Source: Marinomonas arctica (lineage in GTDB: Bacteria > Pseudomonadota > Gammaproteobacteria > Pseudomonadales > Marinomonadaceae). Taken from it: 35,481 nucleotides of DNA. Position numbers and translations under genes: made by a program. Below, piece by piece: positions 8,747-17,177 of this stretch. The stretch is from the NCBI RefSeq assembly GCF_003259225.1, contig NZ_QHJF01000041.1:1-35481 (forward strand). Direction: 5' to 3'. Numbering within the stretch: position 1 is the first letter of the stretch; each line of letters starts with the position of its first letter. Under the pieces are notes generated by a model. That model saw only the letters and a program-made list of their open reading frames with translations. It searched no databases and was not told the DNA's origin.

Positions 8747-9616
8747 ATGGCCTTGCTGTATGTACTCTTAGTTCTTATTTGGTCTACGGGATTTATCACC
8801 GGTAAGTTAATTGTTGGCCTGATCGACCCTAACGTTTTTCTGAGCATCCGTTTTGTTTTATCGGGTTTACTCTTCCTTGCTATTGCCTTGTGGCAGCGTA
8901 GACGTTTTCCTGCTTGGCAAGAATTACCTAAGCATATTATTGCTGGCATGCTAATGAATGGCTTTTATTTGGGCTTTGCCTATGTGGCTATCGCCAAAGG
9001 CTTGCCTGCTGGCATCATGGCACTGATTGGCGCGTTACAGCCGGCTTTGGTGACCCTGTTAGCTTTCATACTAATCAAAGAAAAAACGTCCTTCAAAGGT
9101 ATTCTTGGAATGTTGGTCGGCATGGTAGGCCTAGTGTTGGTCATCAGCCCCGCGCTAGAGTTAGATATGAGCCATGGTGGCGTGACTCTGCTGACGTTTA
9201 CGTTGGCTTGCGCCGCGATATTTGCCTTGTCACTGGGTGTGACGTATCAAAAAATGTCTATTTCATCGTCTGATATTTTCAGCTCCATGGCGATACAAAA
9301 CCTCGCGGCCAGTGTCGTCTCGATTGGCTTTATGCTGTTACTTGGTGAAACCTTGTTTGCCGTGCAGCTGGAATCCTTCTTACTCGTTATCTGGGGCGTA
9401 CTGGTATTATCTGGCGGCGGCGTTTTCTTAATGGTGTGGTTATTGAGAAAAGTGCGAGCCTCACAGGTTTCCACTATGCTGCTATTAGCGCCCCCATTGG
9501 CGGCAGTAGAAAGTTATTTCTTATTCAGCGAATCCATGACCACGATTCAGATTATCGGTTTTGTTGTGACAATTGTTGGTGTGTATTTTAGTCGGGCAAA
9601 ATCTAGTGATCAGTGA
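8747..9616 (+). CDS. DMT-superfamily EamA-type permease
   Basis: A 289-residue inner-membrane protein with two EamA repeats, each of five predicted membrane helices (ten in all). The first repeat begins LLYVLLVLIWSTGFITGKL. The second begins near VTLLTFTLACAAIFALSLGVTYQK and ends with a short basic tail. Members export or import metabolites such as amino acids or nucleosides; the substrate cannot be read from the sequence. The ATG has AAAGGGA about eight bases upstream. Its stop lies only 12 bases from the end of the convergent ubiJ gene, with no terminator between them. The location after ansA hints at, but does not prove, amino acid-related transport. Confidence 0.85.
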   Translation: MALLYVLLVLIWSTGFITGKLIVGLIDPNVFLSIRFVLSGLLFLAIALWQRRRFPAWQELPKHIIAGMLMNGFYLGFAYVAIAKGLPAGIMALIGALQPALVTLLAFILIKEKTSFKGILGMLVGMVGLVLVISPALELDMSHGGVTLLTFTLACAAIFALSLGVTYQKMSISSSDIFSSMAIQNLAASVVSIGFMLLLGETLFAVQLESFLLVIWGVLVLSGGGVFLMVWLLRKVRASQVSTMLLLAPPLAAVESYFLFSESMTTIQIIGFVVTIVGVYFSRAKSSDQ

Positions 9617-9628
9617 AAGAGAAAAGAA

Positions 9629-10249
9629 TTAGTTTTTCTTTTCCAATATTCTCAATTTAGCTTCGGCACGATCAATTAAGGTGCCGAAGCGTTCTATTTC
9701 ATCGACGAAGTGGTCAAATTCAATTTTGCTGGGCAGTAGCTGACTGTCGGTTTGTAGATGTTGAACCAGTTGCATTCTCATATTGGTGGTGAATTCTTTG
9801 CTCCAAGACCATTGGGCGCGAAGTAGACGTGCTAGGGTTGCGGCAGGCAAATCGCCGATGTGATCCGCCAGCAATCCTTCCCAATCGAATTCGAAGTTTT
9901 CCATCACTTTATGCAGTGTCATGAGGGCTTGAGCATTGCCTTGAATGCGTAGGTCACCGTCAAAGAAACCATCGCCATCCAATAATTTACGATAGGCTGA
10001 ACTGGGTCCTTGTACCAGTGTATCTAACCGGGGGTCTAATTCGATTTCATCTAAGCTGTCTGGTTGATGCAGCATTACTCCTTGTTCAAGGATGTGCATT
10101 TGTAATATGAAAGAAAAGTCTTCTACATAAAGAAAAACCTGCTGTCCTGCCAGTTTACTCAAGCGGTTTTGGGACGGAGTGTCCTGTTTGAGCGCTAGAT
10201 TGATCGCTTTTTCAATGGCACTAAGCGCCGATAAACTGAGTGAACTCAT
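9629..10249 (-). CDS. ubiJ: Ubiquinone biosynthesis accessory factor UbiJ (SCP2 domain)
   Basis: UbiJ is a lipid-binding assembly factor of the cytosolic ubiquinone-synthesis complex. The 206-residue protein has the SCP2-like fold in its first about 120 residues, ending in the typical GDLRIQGNAQALMTLHKVMENFEFDWEGLLADHIGD stretch in several segments. It closes with a coiled-coil tail (FVDEIERFGTLIDRAEAKL), as in E. coli UbiJ (201). The start ATG at 10249 has GGAG eight bases upstream on the minus strand; the longer open frame reaching 10435 overlaps DUF971 and is not used. The usual neighbours ubiE (before) and ubiB (after) are both absent here. Confidence 0.88.
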   Translation of the reverse strand: MSSLSLSALSAIEKAINLALKQDTPSQNRLSKLAGQQVFLYVEDFSFILQMHILEQGVMLHQPDSLDEIELDPRLDTLVQGPSSAYRKLLDGDGFFDGDLRIQGNAQALMTLHKVMENFEFDWEGLLADHIGDLPAATLARLLRAQWSWSKEFTTNMRMQLVQHLQTDSQLLPSKIEFDHFVDEIERFGTLIDRAEAKLRILEKKN

Positions 10250-10289
10250 AAAAAAACGCTCCGATGGTGAATGGCAGAGTAATAAAAAA

Positions 10290-10673
10290 TTAAAGCTGGT
10301 GGATCTGAATGACGGAAGTGTCCCGCGTCTTACCTTCTTTTTCAAGGCGATCAAGGTACATTTGCCAGAGTTCATCGTGGTTTTTGCCAATATTGTAGAG
10401 ATATTCCCAAGTATAAAGCCCAGTATCGTGACCATCGTTGAAGGAGATCTTTAGCGCATAATTACCCGCGCCTTCAACATTATTGATGGCAACGTCTTTT
10501 TTCCCGTATTGCAAAATGGGCATTTGCATGCCGTGACCGCGTACTTCCGCGGAAGGTGAGTGAACCCGTAAGAATTCAGCACTTAGGCGAAAGCTATGGC
10601 CATCAGCAAAGGTAAGCGCCAATTCGCGTGATTTTTTATGGTAGTTGATGTTCGTCGGGACAGGCTTAGACAC
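10290..10673 (-). CDS. DUF971 (GBBH-like N-terminal domain) protein
   Basis: 127-residue single-domain protein of the DUF971 family, related to the N-terminal domain of gamma-butyrobetaine hydroxylase. Recognisable segments are LTFADGHSFRLSAEFLRVHSPSAEVRGHG and the conserved end-region SFNDGHDTGLYTWEYLYNIG. The start is a GTG ending at 10673 with AGGAA eight bases upstream. It follows hslU in the same transcription direction, an arrangement conserved in pseudomonads. Biochemical role is not established; a part in iron-sulfur cluster metabolism has been suggested for homologues, and I claim only the family. Confidence 0.85.
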   Translation of the reverse strand: MSKPVPTNINYHKKSRELALTFADGHSFRLSAEFLRVHSPSAEVRGHGMQMPILQYGKKDVAINNVEGAGNYALKISFNDGHDTGLYTWEYLYNIGKNHDELWQMYLDRLEKEGKTRDTSVIQIHQL

Positions 10674-10690
10674 GGTCTTTTTCCTATAAA

Positions 10691-10709
10691 GCCCCTTCTA
10701 TGAAGGGGC
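10691..10709 (-). terminator. Hairpin between hslU and DUF971
   Basis: Perfect 8-bp stem GCCCCTTC (10691-10698) / GAAGGGGC (10702-10709) with a 3-base loop. On the minus strand it is followed by TTTATAGGAAAAA, which contains the ribosome-binding site of the DUF971 gene. It may be a partial terminator that lowers expression of the distal genes. Confidence 0.5.
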
Positions 10710-10746
10710 GTGCAATAAGGGCTATTGTAAAGAGAGATGATTCCAA

Positions 10747-12069
10747 TTATAGAATATATTGGCTCAAATCTTCATTTTTAGCGATTTCCCCTAGTTGTTC
10801 ATCAACATAAGCCGCTGTAATGTCGACGGTTTGATCGTCTGGCATGTCGCTGGCGGAATAAGACACTTCTTCAAGTAAGCGTTCGAGTACCGTATGTAAG
10901 CGTCGTGCACCAATGTTTTCCGTACGCTCGTTCACTTGGAACGCAATTTCAGCGATGCGGTGAATGCCTTCTTCGGTGAAGTTCAGGTTGATATTTTCCG
11001 TTTTAGCAAGCGCGACGTATTGTTTCGTCAATGACATGCTTGGCTCGACTAAAATACGTTTGAAATCGTCTACTGTTAGCGCATCCAGTTCAACTCGAAT
11101 GGGCAAACGGCCTTGTAGTTCTGGAATCAAGTCTGATGGTTTAGACAAATGGAAGGCGCCAGACGCAATAAATAAGATGTGATCGGTTTTGATCATGCCG
11201 TATTTCGTGCTGACGGTGCAACCTTCGACCAAAGGCAATAAATCGCGCTGTACGCCTTCGCGAGAAACTTCTCCGCCAGAGCGTTCTGAGCTTTTAGCGA
11301 CTTTATCGATTTCATCTAAGAAGACAATGCCATTTTGCTCGACGGCTTCTACTGCGCGAGCTTTCAGTTCTTCTTCATTAACGAGCTTTGCTGCTTCTTC
11401 GTCGCGAACTTGGCGCAAAGCGTCTTTGACTTTCATTTTACGCTTTTTGGTTTTTTGTGAACCAAAGCTGGAAAATAAGTTTTGTAGCTGACTGGTCATT
11501 TCCTCCATGCCTGGTGGTGTCATAATTTCAACACCCATTGGTGAATCGGATACATCAATATCGATTTCTTTATCGTCCAATTGGCCTTCACGTAGTTTTT
11601 TACGGAAAGTCTGACGAGTGCTATTGTCTTGTAATTCCGGATCACCGCCGCGAGCGGGGGGTAATAACACATCAAGAATACGGTCTTCTGCGGCATCTTC
11701 GGCTTTATGGCGTAGCTTTGCCGTTTCTTGTTCGCGAAGCATTTTAATTGCCATTTCAACCAAGTCACGAATAATCGACTCTACATCACGACCAACATAA
11801 CCCACTTCAGTGAATTTTGTGGCTTCAATCTTGATGAAAGGTGCGTTGGCCAGTTTGGCTAATCGGCGAGCGATTTCTGTTTTACCTACCCCTGTTGGGC
11901 CTATCATTAAGATGTTTTTAGGCGTGACTTCTGCACGCATATCTTCAGGAAGTTGCATGCGACGCCAGCGGTTGCGTAGCGCGATGGCGACCGCACGTTT
12001 TGCTTTCTGCTGACCAATAATGTGGTTGTCCAGGGCGTTAACCGTCTCTCTTGGGGTCATGCTGCTCAT
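10747..12069 (-). CDS. hslU: ATP-dependent protease ATPase subunit HslU
   Basis: AAA+ unfoldase that feeds substrates to the HslV peptidase in the cytosol. Of 440 residues, Walker A is GPTGVGKT at 57-64 and Walker B is in [15 protein letters not shown]. The Clp-type sensor region and the C-terminal tail ending SQYIL, which inserts into HslV, are present. The inserted I-domain lies between (about 110-240). The start ATG at 12069 has AAGAGA upstream. It is co-oriented with hslV and separated from it by 77 bases, wider than in E. coli. Expression is expected from the sigma-32 promoter before hslV. Confidence 0.97.
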   Translation of the reverse strand: MSSMTPRETVNALDNHIIGQQKAKRAVAIALRNRWRRMQLPEDMRAEVTPKNILMIGPTGVGKTEIARRLAKLANAPFIKIEATKFTEVGYVGRDVESIIRDLVEMAIKMLREQETAKLRHKAEDAAEDRILDVLLPPARGGDPELQDNSTRQTFRKKLREGQLDDKEIDIDVSDSPMGVEIMTPPGMEEMTSQLQNLFSSFGSQKTKKRKMKVKDALRQVRDEEAAKLVNEEELKARAVEAVEQNGIVFLDEIDKVAKSSERSGGEVSREGVQRDLLPLVEGCTVSTKYGMIKTDHILFIASGAFHLSKPSDLIPELQGRLPIRVELDALTVDDFKRILVEPSMSLTKQYVALAKTENINLNFTEEGIHRIAEIAFQVNERTENIGARRLHTVLERLLEEVSYSASDMPDDQTVDITAAYVDEQLGEIAKNEDLSQYIL

Positions 12070-12146
12070 TGTTAATTCTCTTTTAAATTCTTGTATGATG
12101 TTGTCTGCGTCGCTTTGCGGTCTGATTTTTCTCTGTTGATGGAGAA

Positions 12147-12698
12147 TTATTTAGACTTATCTTCAAGCTGCGGGTCTATGGTAATTTCTTCTATGGTTAG
12201 GCTGTGATTTGTAAATACACAAATATCGGCAGCGATGTTGAGACTCTTCTCAACAATGTCTTTGGCAGACAAGTCAGTATTATCAATCAAAGCTCGCGCC
12301 GCGGCTTCGGCGAAGTTGCCGCCAGAGCCAATAGCCAAGGCACCGTGTTGTGGTTCAACCACATCGCCCGTACCCGTAATGATTAGGGTGCTTTCTTTGT
12401 TAGCGACAATCAGCATGGCTTCTAATTTGCGTAACGCTCGGTCAGAACGCCAGTCTTTAGCAAGGTCTACTGCAGCCCGTACTAAGTGGCCTTGGTGTTT
12501 TTCAAGTTGGCCTTCAAAGCGTTCGAATAGGGTGAACGCATCCGCCGTACCGCCAGCAAAGCCAGCAATTACTTCACCACGATAGAGACGGCGCACTTTA
12601 CGAGCGTTGCCTTTCATCACAGTGTTGCCTAAAGATACTTGTCCATCGCCGCCTACGACGACTTGATTGCCTTTGCGTACAGTAAGAATCGTTGTCAT
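12147..12698 (-). CDS. hslV: ATP-dependent protease peptidase subunit HslV
   Basis: Proteasome-like threonine peptidase that forms the HslVU complex. The 183-residue protein starts [10 protein letters not shown]; after methionine removal T2 is the nucleophile. The conserved [26 protein letters not shown] and [17 protein letters not shown] stretches match the family closely. The C-terminus is about seven residues longer than E. coli HslV. A sigma-32-type promoter is placed 27-54 bases upstream on the minus strand. It lies downstream of the ftsN-like gene, as in Pseudomonas. Confidence 0.97.
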   Translation of the reverse strand: MTTILTVRKGNQVVVGGDGQVSLGNTVMKGNARKVRRLYRGEVIAGFAGGTADAFTLFERFEGQLEKHQGHLVRAAVDLAKDWRSDRALRKLEAMLIVANKESTLIITGTGDVVEPQHGALAIGSGGNFAEAAARALIDNTDLSAKDIVEKSLNIAADICVFTNHSLTIEEITIDPQLEDKSK

Positions 12699-12724
12699 GG
12701 TCTACTCCCGTTTCGATTCTAACG

Positions 12725-12752
12725 AAATGGGGGCAAGCGGGAAGATTTCAAG
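12725..12752 (-). promoter_or_regulatory. Sigma-32 (RpoH) heat-shock promoter of hslVU
   Basis: On the minus strand CTTGAAA (12752-12746) and CCCCATTT (12732-12725) are separated by 13 bases. Both boxes match the sigma-32 consensus (CTTGAAA, N13-15, CCCCATNT) completely. Predicted transcription begins about 20 bases before the hslV start codon. Confidence 0.88.
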
Positions 12753-12757
12753 CGAGG

Positions 12758-12795
12758 ATTGCATACAGAACAAGCTTTCATGATCTGTATGCAAT
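12758..12795. repeat. 12-bp inverted repeat between ftsN and hslV
   Basis: ATTGCATACAGA (12758-12769) and TCTGTATGCAAT (12784-12795) are perfect inverted copies around a 14-base loop. It ends five bases before the -35 of the hslVU heat-shock promoter and 19 bases after the ftsN-like stop. There is no T-run, so it could be a Rho-dependent stop, an mRNA-end stabiliser or a protein-binding site. Confidence 0.6.
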
Positions 12796-12814
12796 TTATG
12801 CAGAGTTTTGAAGC

Positions 12815-13423
12815 TTACTCTTTTTTAATTTTATAAGAGTAAGGAGAGATTGATAAAGAGACGAGTTTATCTTCTGCGCGATTCATTTTTGAACGTGAAT
12901 CATAAGGACCAAGAATCACTCTATACCAAGCCTGTTCGTCTTTATCCATGGTTTTGCGAACGCTGGCTTCAACCAAACCGGACAAGATGAGTTGAGCACG
13001 CATGCGATCAGCGTCTTCAAGGTTTCTAAAAGAAGCGGCTTGGAGCATGTAATAATAATCTTGCTCCCCGCGAGGTGTAGACTGATAAGCATCGACATGG
13101 CTGGTATCAACCTTGCTGTCTTGTAATATTTGATAGAACTCAAAGGTGTCTTTTTTCGGAGCAACACTGACTTCTTCTGCTTTCTTAGGCGCCGGTGTAG
13201 GGGCTGGTTTTGGAATCGCCTTGGGCTTTTCTATTGCTGCGGGTTGTGTAGCGGGTGCGACTTGGTTTAGTTGTGTCAGGCCATAAATGAAAGCGATGAC
13301 TATGATGGGCACAAGAAGCCAAAGCCACCATGTGGTTTTGCGTTGCTGTGGAGGAGGTGTTCGACGAGTCGCGCCTTTTTTTGGACGACTTCCTTTTGCT
13401 GCAATTTGAACAGGATTAAACAT
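12815..13423 (-). CDS. ftsN: FtsN-like SPOR-domain cell division protein
   Basis: Bitopic inner-membrane division protein. Of 202 residues there is a basic cytoplasmic N-terminus (1-30), one membrane helix (about 31-49), a Pro/Ala/Lys-rich periplasmic linker (55-90), a short segment FEFYQILQDSKV (95-105) typical of pseudomonad FtsN, and a C-terminal SPOR domain (about 122-199, YYYMLQAASF...) that binds denuded peptidoglycan at the septum. It lies between priA and hslV as in Pseudomonas, minus the argS normally found there. No clear Shine-Dalgarno precedes the ATG at 13423. Family assignment is firm; whether it is the essential FtsN is inferred from position. Confidence 0.82.
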   Translation of the reverse strand: MFNPVQIAAKGSRPKKGATRRTPPPQQRKTTWWLWLLVPIIVIAFIYGLTQLNQVAPATQPAAIEKPKAIPKPAPTPAPKKAEEVSVAPKKDTFEFYQILQDSKVDTSHVDAYQSTPRGEQDYYYMLQAASFRNLEDADRMRAQLILSGLVEASVRKTMDKDEQAWYRVILGPYDSRSKMNRAEDKLVSLSISPYSYKIKKE

Positions 13424-13500
13424 AATTTTGGCTTTTGGTTTTTAGCTTTGGCATAAGTAAATAGGGATCAGTGTGAGTTGCGCACATTATGCGGCCAAGA

Positions 13501-15732
13501 TCAGTAAGTTTCCAGTGGATCGACATCAATTGCAAAGCGAATTCTATGCTGTTTAGTGGATTGCTCTAGCCATTCAGTCATCATTTGGGTGGCTTGGTGC
13601 AAGGGCCCACGTTGAGCGGCTTTAATTGAGATAAGCGCCCTGTGCTGGCCTGCTTTGCGTACTATGATAGCGGTATAGGGACCAACCAGATAAACCTCTT
13701 TGGCGAAGAAAGGCTCTAAGTCGTTTCTCATCGCGGATAACAGTTGCATGGCTTCCTGTTCATTGCCGGATTCAGCACGAACGATGACTTGATGATAAAA
13801 GGGCGGAAGTGATAAAGATTTACGCTCGGCCAGTCCATCAATGGCAAAGTGTTCGTAACCAAGATTACACAGGCATTCAATCGCAGCATGATCGGGGTGA
13901 TAGGTTTGCAATAAGACGTGGCCTGGTTTTTTCGCGCGACCAGCGCGGCCAGCGACCTGCGTGATAAGCTGAGCAGTGCGCTCCATACCTCGAAAATCAG
14001 AAGAAAATAACCCAGCATCGGCGTCCATAATGATGACAAGGGTGACGTTAGGGAAATGATGTCCTTTGGCGAGCATTTGTGTGCCAATGAGAATGGCTTG
14101 GTCATGCTCATGGATTTTCTGGGTAAGTTTTGCCATGGCCGATTTACGTTGGGTACTGTCACGGTCAATACGTAAAATAGGCACTTCTTTGAACAGTGTG
14201 CTGAGTTGGGTTTCAATTTGCTCTGTACCTTCACCAACGGTAAATAACTCTTCCGACTGACATTCAGGGCAAGTATGAATGAGCGCTTTTTGCGTATCAC
14301 AATGGTGACAATGCAGTTTGTTAGCACGTTTGTGTACCGTGAGGTTAACATCGCAATGATCACAGGCGGCAATCCAGCCACACTGGTGACACATTAGAGT
14401 GGGGGCGTAGCCGCGACGGTTCAAAAATACCAGTACTTGTTCTTTGCGTTCTAAGCATTGCTTCATGTTTACGAGTGCTTGTTCGCTGAAACCATGTACC
14501 AAGCTTTTTCCTCGTAAGTCTACTCTTTCCATTTTAGGTATCTGTGCGTTGCCAGCTCGCTGACGCAGTTTGAGCCAAGCAAAGCGTTTTTGCAGGGCGT
14601 TGGTTAAACTCTCATATGACGGTGTGGCCGAAGCAAGTAAGACGGGAATATTCAGTGCTTGAGCGCGTTTAATCGCAAGATCGCGTGCGTGATAACGGAA
14701 GCCTTCATGTTGTTTGTATGAGGTATCGTGTTCTTCATCAATAACGATTAGGCCAAGGTTGGGGGCGGGGATGAAAGCCGCGGATCTTGTGCCGATGATG
14801 ATCTTAGCATGGCCGCTTGCGGCTAACAGCCAAGCGTCTAACCGCTCTCTGTCACTCATGTTAGAGTGCATCAGCACAATATCGGTGTTGAAACGATTCT
14901 CAAAGCGTTTTAGTGTTTGTGGTGTTAGGCCTATTTCTGGCACCATCACCAGAATCTGTTTTCCCTCTTCGATCAGGCGTGCCATGACACGTAAAAAAAC
15001 TTCGGTTTTACCGCTCCCCGTCACACCGTCTAATAAGGCGACATGGAACTGGTGGCGATAATCCAATATATGCTCTGTCGCTCGCATTTGCTCCATGTTC
15101 AGTGTCGGAGGTATTTGTGTCACATGGGCATGTCTTTCTCCGCCTTTGTTAAAAGAGCGGGGTTCTTTGCGCAAGAGTCCCTTTTCCTCCAGAATCTTGG
15201 CAGCACTAGGTGCAAGGTCTAAGACTGAGGCGGCATGCTGACTTAAACCATTAGGGTGTTGTTGTACGGCTTTTAAAAAGTCTTGTTGACGTGGTGCACG
15301 ACTGAGTTGTTCCAGTGAAATGGCTTGTCCTTTTTCTGTCGTAAACCACCAATTTTCTGTACGGAACTCGGCATTTTCACCTTTGCGCAAAAGAATAGGC
15401 AGCGCATGAAAGATGACATCACCAATGGGGTGATGATAATAGCGTGCTGCCCACTCACACAGGGCCATTAATTCGGCGCTAATAACAGGGCTTTTATCAT
15501 GCAGTGAGGTGAGCGGCTTAATCTGCTCTGGGTCCCACTCGCTGTGGTCACTAAGAGCGACAATCACCCCAAGACGGCTACTTTTGCCAAAGGGGACCTT
15601 GACTCTCATGCCCGGTTTTAGCTCATGCCGCAGGGTAATGGCTTTGGGGACTTTGTAGTCGAATAAGGTCCGCATTGGCACAGGTAACGCGACTTTTATG
15701 TATGGAGAAAGAGTGAGAAGCACTTCAGACAT
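13501..15732 (-). CDS. priA: Primosomal protein N' (replication restart helicase PriA)
   Basis: Superfamily 2 3'-5' DNA helicase that reloads the replisome at stalled forks. Of 743 residues, the N-terminal DNA-binding domain covers about 1-200. Walker A GVTGSGKT is at 236-243 and the DEEH box at 332-335. Eight zinc-binding cysteines (448, 451, 457, 460, 475, 478, 488, 491) sit in the helicase lobe, as the family requires, and a conserved C-terminal domain follows. The ATG at 15732 gives MSEVLLTLSPYIKVALPVP; the nearest AAGG is rather far, about 13 bases upstream. It is divergent from rpmE, a widely conserved pair. ftsN follows with a 77-base gap. Confidence 0.97.
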   Translation of the reverse strand: MSEVLLTLSPYIKVALPVPMRTLFDYKVPKAITLRHELKPGMRVKVPFGKSSRLGVIVALSDHSEWDPEQIKPLTSLHDKSPVISAELMALCEWAARYYHHPIGDVIFHALPILLRKGENAEFRTENWWFTTEKGQAISLEQLSRAPRQQDFLKAVQQHPNGLSQHAASVLDLAPSAAKILEEKGLLRKEPRSFNKGGERHAHVTQIPPTLNMEQMRATEHILDYRHQFHVALLDGVTGSGKTEVFLRVMARLIEEGKQILVMVPEIGLTPQTLKRFENRFNTDIVLMHSNMSDRERLDAWLLAASGHAKIIIGTRSAAFIPAPNLGLIVIDEEHDTSYKQHEGFRYHARDLAIKRAQALNIPVLLASATPSYESLTNALQKRFAWLKLRQRAGNAQIPKMERVDLRGKSLVHGFSEQALVNMKQCLERKEQVLVFLNRRGYAPTLMCHQCGWIAACDHCDVNLTVHKRANKLHCHHCDTQKALIHTCPECQSEELFTVGEGTEQIETQLSTLFKEVPILRIDRDSTQRKSAMAKLTQKIHEHDQAILIGTQMLAKGHHFPNVTLVIIMDADAGLFSSDFRGMERTAQLITQVAGRAGRAKKPGHVLLQTYHPDHAAIECLCNLGYEHFAIDGLAERKSLSLPPFYHQVIVRAESGNEQEAMQLLSAMRNDLEPFFAKEVYLVGPYTAIIVRKAGQHRALISIKAAQRGPLHQATQMMTEWLEQSTKQHRIRFAIDVDPLETY

Positions 15733-15890
15733 GCGTTAGATTAGGCCTTGTTCAGTAAAGCAAAAGATAGCATTTTTATTAATGGGTAAGTGTACGTCAG
15801 AGTAGTGGGTTGGTGCGAGTGACAATTTTATCAGCAAAGCATGATAAAAAGGTTGCCGATTGAGCAATAGATCCCTAAAATACGCCACTC

Positions 15891-15919
15891 TTGCGCAATA
15901 CTGTACAATGTCTGTACAA
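15891..15919 (+). promoter_or_regulatory. Candidate rpmE promoter with twin TGTACA palindromes
   Basis: TTGCGC (15891-15896) is followed after 17 bases by GTACAA (15914-15919). Two copies of the palindromic hexamer TGTACA (15902-15907 and 15913-15918) lie 11 bases apart, about one helical turn, overlapping the core. Either could be a -10 variant or an operator. This is the only promoter-like pattern I saw in the 268-base priA-rpmE gap. Confidence 0.3.
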
Positions 15920-16000
15920 AAAAACGTGCGGTGCTTGGCGCGGCAATAGCCCATTAATGATCGACCAAGTGGCGGCACATTAAACCCAAAGGTATATACG

Positions 16001-16216
16001 ATGAAAAAAGATATTCACCCAAATTACTCTGCAATTACAGCAACTTGTACTTGTGGTAACACGCTAAACCTACATTCAACGCTTGGTAAAGACATGCACG
16101 TTGACGTATGCAGCAACTGTCACCCATTCTACACAGGTCAACAAAAAATGGTTGATACTGGTGGTCGTGTTGATCGCTTTAACAAGCGTTTCGGAGCACG
16201 TCGTACTACTAAGTAA
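16001..16216 (+). CDS. rpmE: 50S ribosomal protein L31 (zinc-binding type)
   Basis: A 71-residue large-subunit ribosomal protein that bridges towards the small-subunit head. It starts [20 protein letters not shown] and keeps all four cysteines of the zinc-binding C+ form (C16, C18, C37, C40). This contrasts with the zinc-independent paralogue YkgM. The ATG has AAAGGT about eight bases upstream. A strong intrinsic terminator begins 26 bases after the stop but lies inside the next reading frame. Confidence 0.97.
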   Translation: MKKDIHPNYSAITATCTCGNTLNLHSTLGKDMHVDVCSNCHPFYTGQQKMVDTGGRVDRFNKRFGARRTTK

Positions 16217-16224
16217 TTGGTGGC

Positions 16225-17007
16225 ATGATAGTGATCCCATTAAAAAAGCGCCAAGTTTGCTTGGCGCTTTTTTTGTTTTTGTCCTTTGCGGCTCATGGTG
16301 ATGCTACCTGTGTAGCAACAGGAACGCTTGAGAAGGCCCAGATCAAGAGAGTTGTGGACGGTGATACGGTTCATCTGACGGATGGTCGAAAAGTGCGATT
16401 AGTGGGTATTGATACCCCAGAACTGGATCACAAAAAAGGCAATCATGAGCCTTTTGCGGTTGAGGCGACGCAGTTTCTTCGCTCTCGTCTCGATCAATTT
16501 GTTTACCTGCAAGAGTCCAAAAATGATCAAGATAGATACGGTCGTTATTTGTACTACCTTTTCGATAAAGATCGTATTTCACTGACGAGTCAGTTACTAT
16601 CCGAAGGACTTGGTTATCGTATTGCGATTCCTCCAAACTTAGCCTATCAAGATTGTTTTGAGGCCGCTGAAGACACAGCTCGCAATGCGCATAAGGGATT
16701 ATGGCAGCAAAATTTGCAATGGCAGCCAAAAGCTGGCTTTGCAATCTCTCGTGTTAACATCACTTCCATTACTCAGAACCGAGGAGGTTGGTGGCTAGAA
16801 ACCGATCAGGATCTAGTGATCAATTTGCCACCTAATACTATCGACTATTGGTCTGCTCAAACAGTATTTGCGTTTGAAGGCAAGGAAATAGAGGTACGTG
16901 GTTGGCAACATCAAAGGAAAAGCCGGTATTCAGACTTTAAATCTTGGGTTTTGTCAGTAAGACATCCGAATGATTTGCGTGAAATCAACGTTTCTAACAA
17001 GCATTGA
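16225..17007 (+). CDS. Secreted thermonuclease (SNase family)
   Basis: A 260-residue exported nuclease of the staphylococcal nuclease family. A signal peptide (basic KKR at 7-9, hydrophobic core about 11-22, cleavage probably near AHG or GDA at 23-27) precedes the SNase domain (about 35-165). Catalytic motifs are VVDGDT (43-48), RLVGIDTPE with R58 and E66, and DRYGR with R107. The last about 95 residues form an extra domain I do not recognise. The ATG at 16225 lies eight bases after rpmE with only a weak GGTGG site. The rpmE terminator (16242-16273) encodes residues 6-17, so transcription of this gene needs read-through. Its counterpart also follows rpmE in Pseudomonas. Confidence 0.85.
   Translation: MIVIPLKKRQVCLALFLFLSFAAHGDATCVATGTLEKAQIKRVVDGDTVHLTDGRKVRLVGIDTPELDHKKGNHEPFAVEATQFLRSRLDQFVYLQESKNDQDRYGRYLYYLFDKDRISLTSQLLSEGLGYRIAIPPNLAYQDCFEAAEDTARNAHKGLWQQNLQWQPKAGFAISRVNITSITQNRGGWWLETDQDLVINLPPNTIDYWSAQTVFAFEGKEIEVRGWQHQRKSRYSDFKSWVLSVRHPNDLREINVSNKH
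16242..16274 (+). terminator. Strong terminator of rpmE inside the nuclease signal peptide
   Basis: Perfect 14-bp stem AAAAAAGCGCCAAG (16242-16255) / CTTGGCGCTTTTTT (16260-16273) with loop TTTG and a T-run. It has every mark of an efficient intrinsic terminator. Its A-run encodes Lys-Lys and its T-run Phe-Leu in the following nuclease frame. Confidence 0.9.
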
Positions 17008-17109
17008 TTGATAGAATATTCCTATGGTTTTACGCTTTAAAGTAATGAGTATATCGATTATTCTGGCGACACAGAATTATAAGGTGCCACTTTCGAAGCT
17101 TTTGTAGGC

Positions 17110-17138
17110 TTGGGGACAAGGCCCAGTTTGGCTATGAT
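17110..17138 (+). promoter_or_regulatory. Candidate promoter of maeB
   Basis: TTGGGG (17110-17115) and TATGAT (17133-17138, five of six) are separated by 17 bases. Transcription would begin about 35 bases before the maeB start. Confidence 0.5.
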
Positions 17139-17177
17139 AAAACTAATTAATAACACCAAATAGACGGAAACATCATA

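Noticed and set aside
10250..10435. 62-residue N-terminal extension of ubiJ
   Set aside because: It overlaps the DUF971 gene, has no ribosome-binding site, and UbiJ homology begins at the ATG at 10249, which has a good site.
15736..15978. 80-codon minus-strand frame upstream of priA
   Set aside because: It covers the priA-rpmE promoter gap, has a Cys/Arg/Tyr-rich composition and no recognisable domain.
16261..16281. Downstream TTG starts for the nuclease
   Set aside because: TTG codons inside the T-rich part would remove the basic part of the signal peptide; the ATG at 16225 gives a complete export signal.
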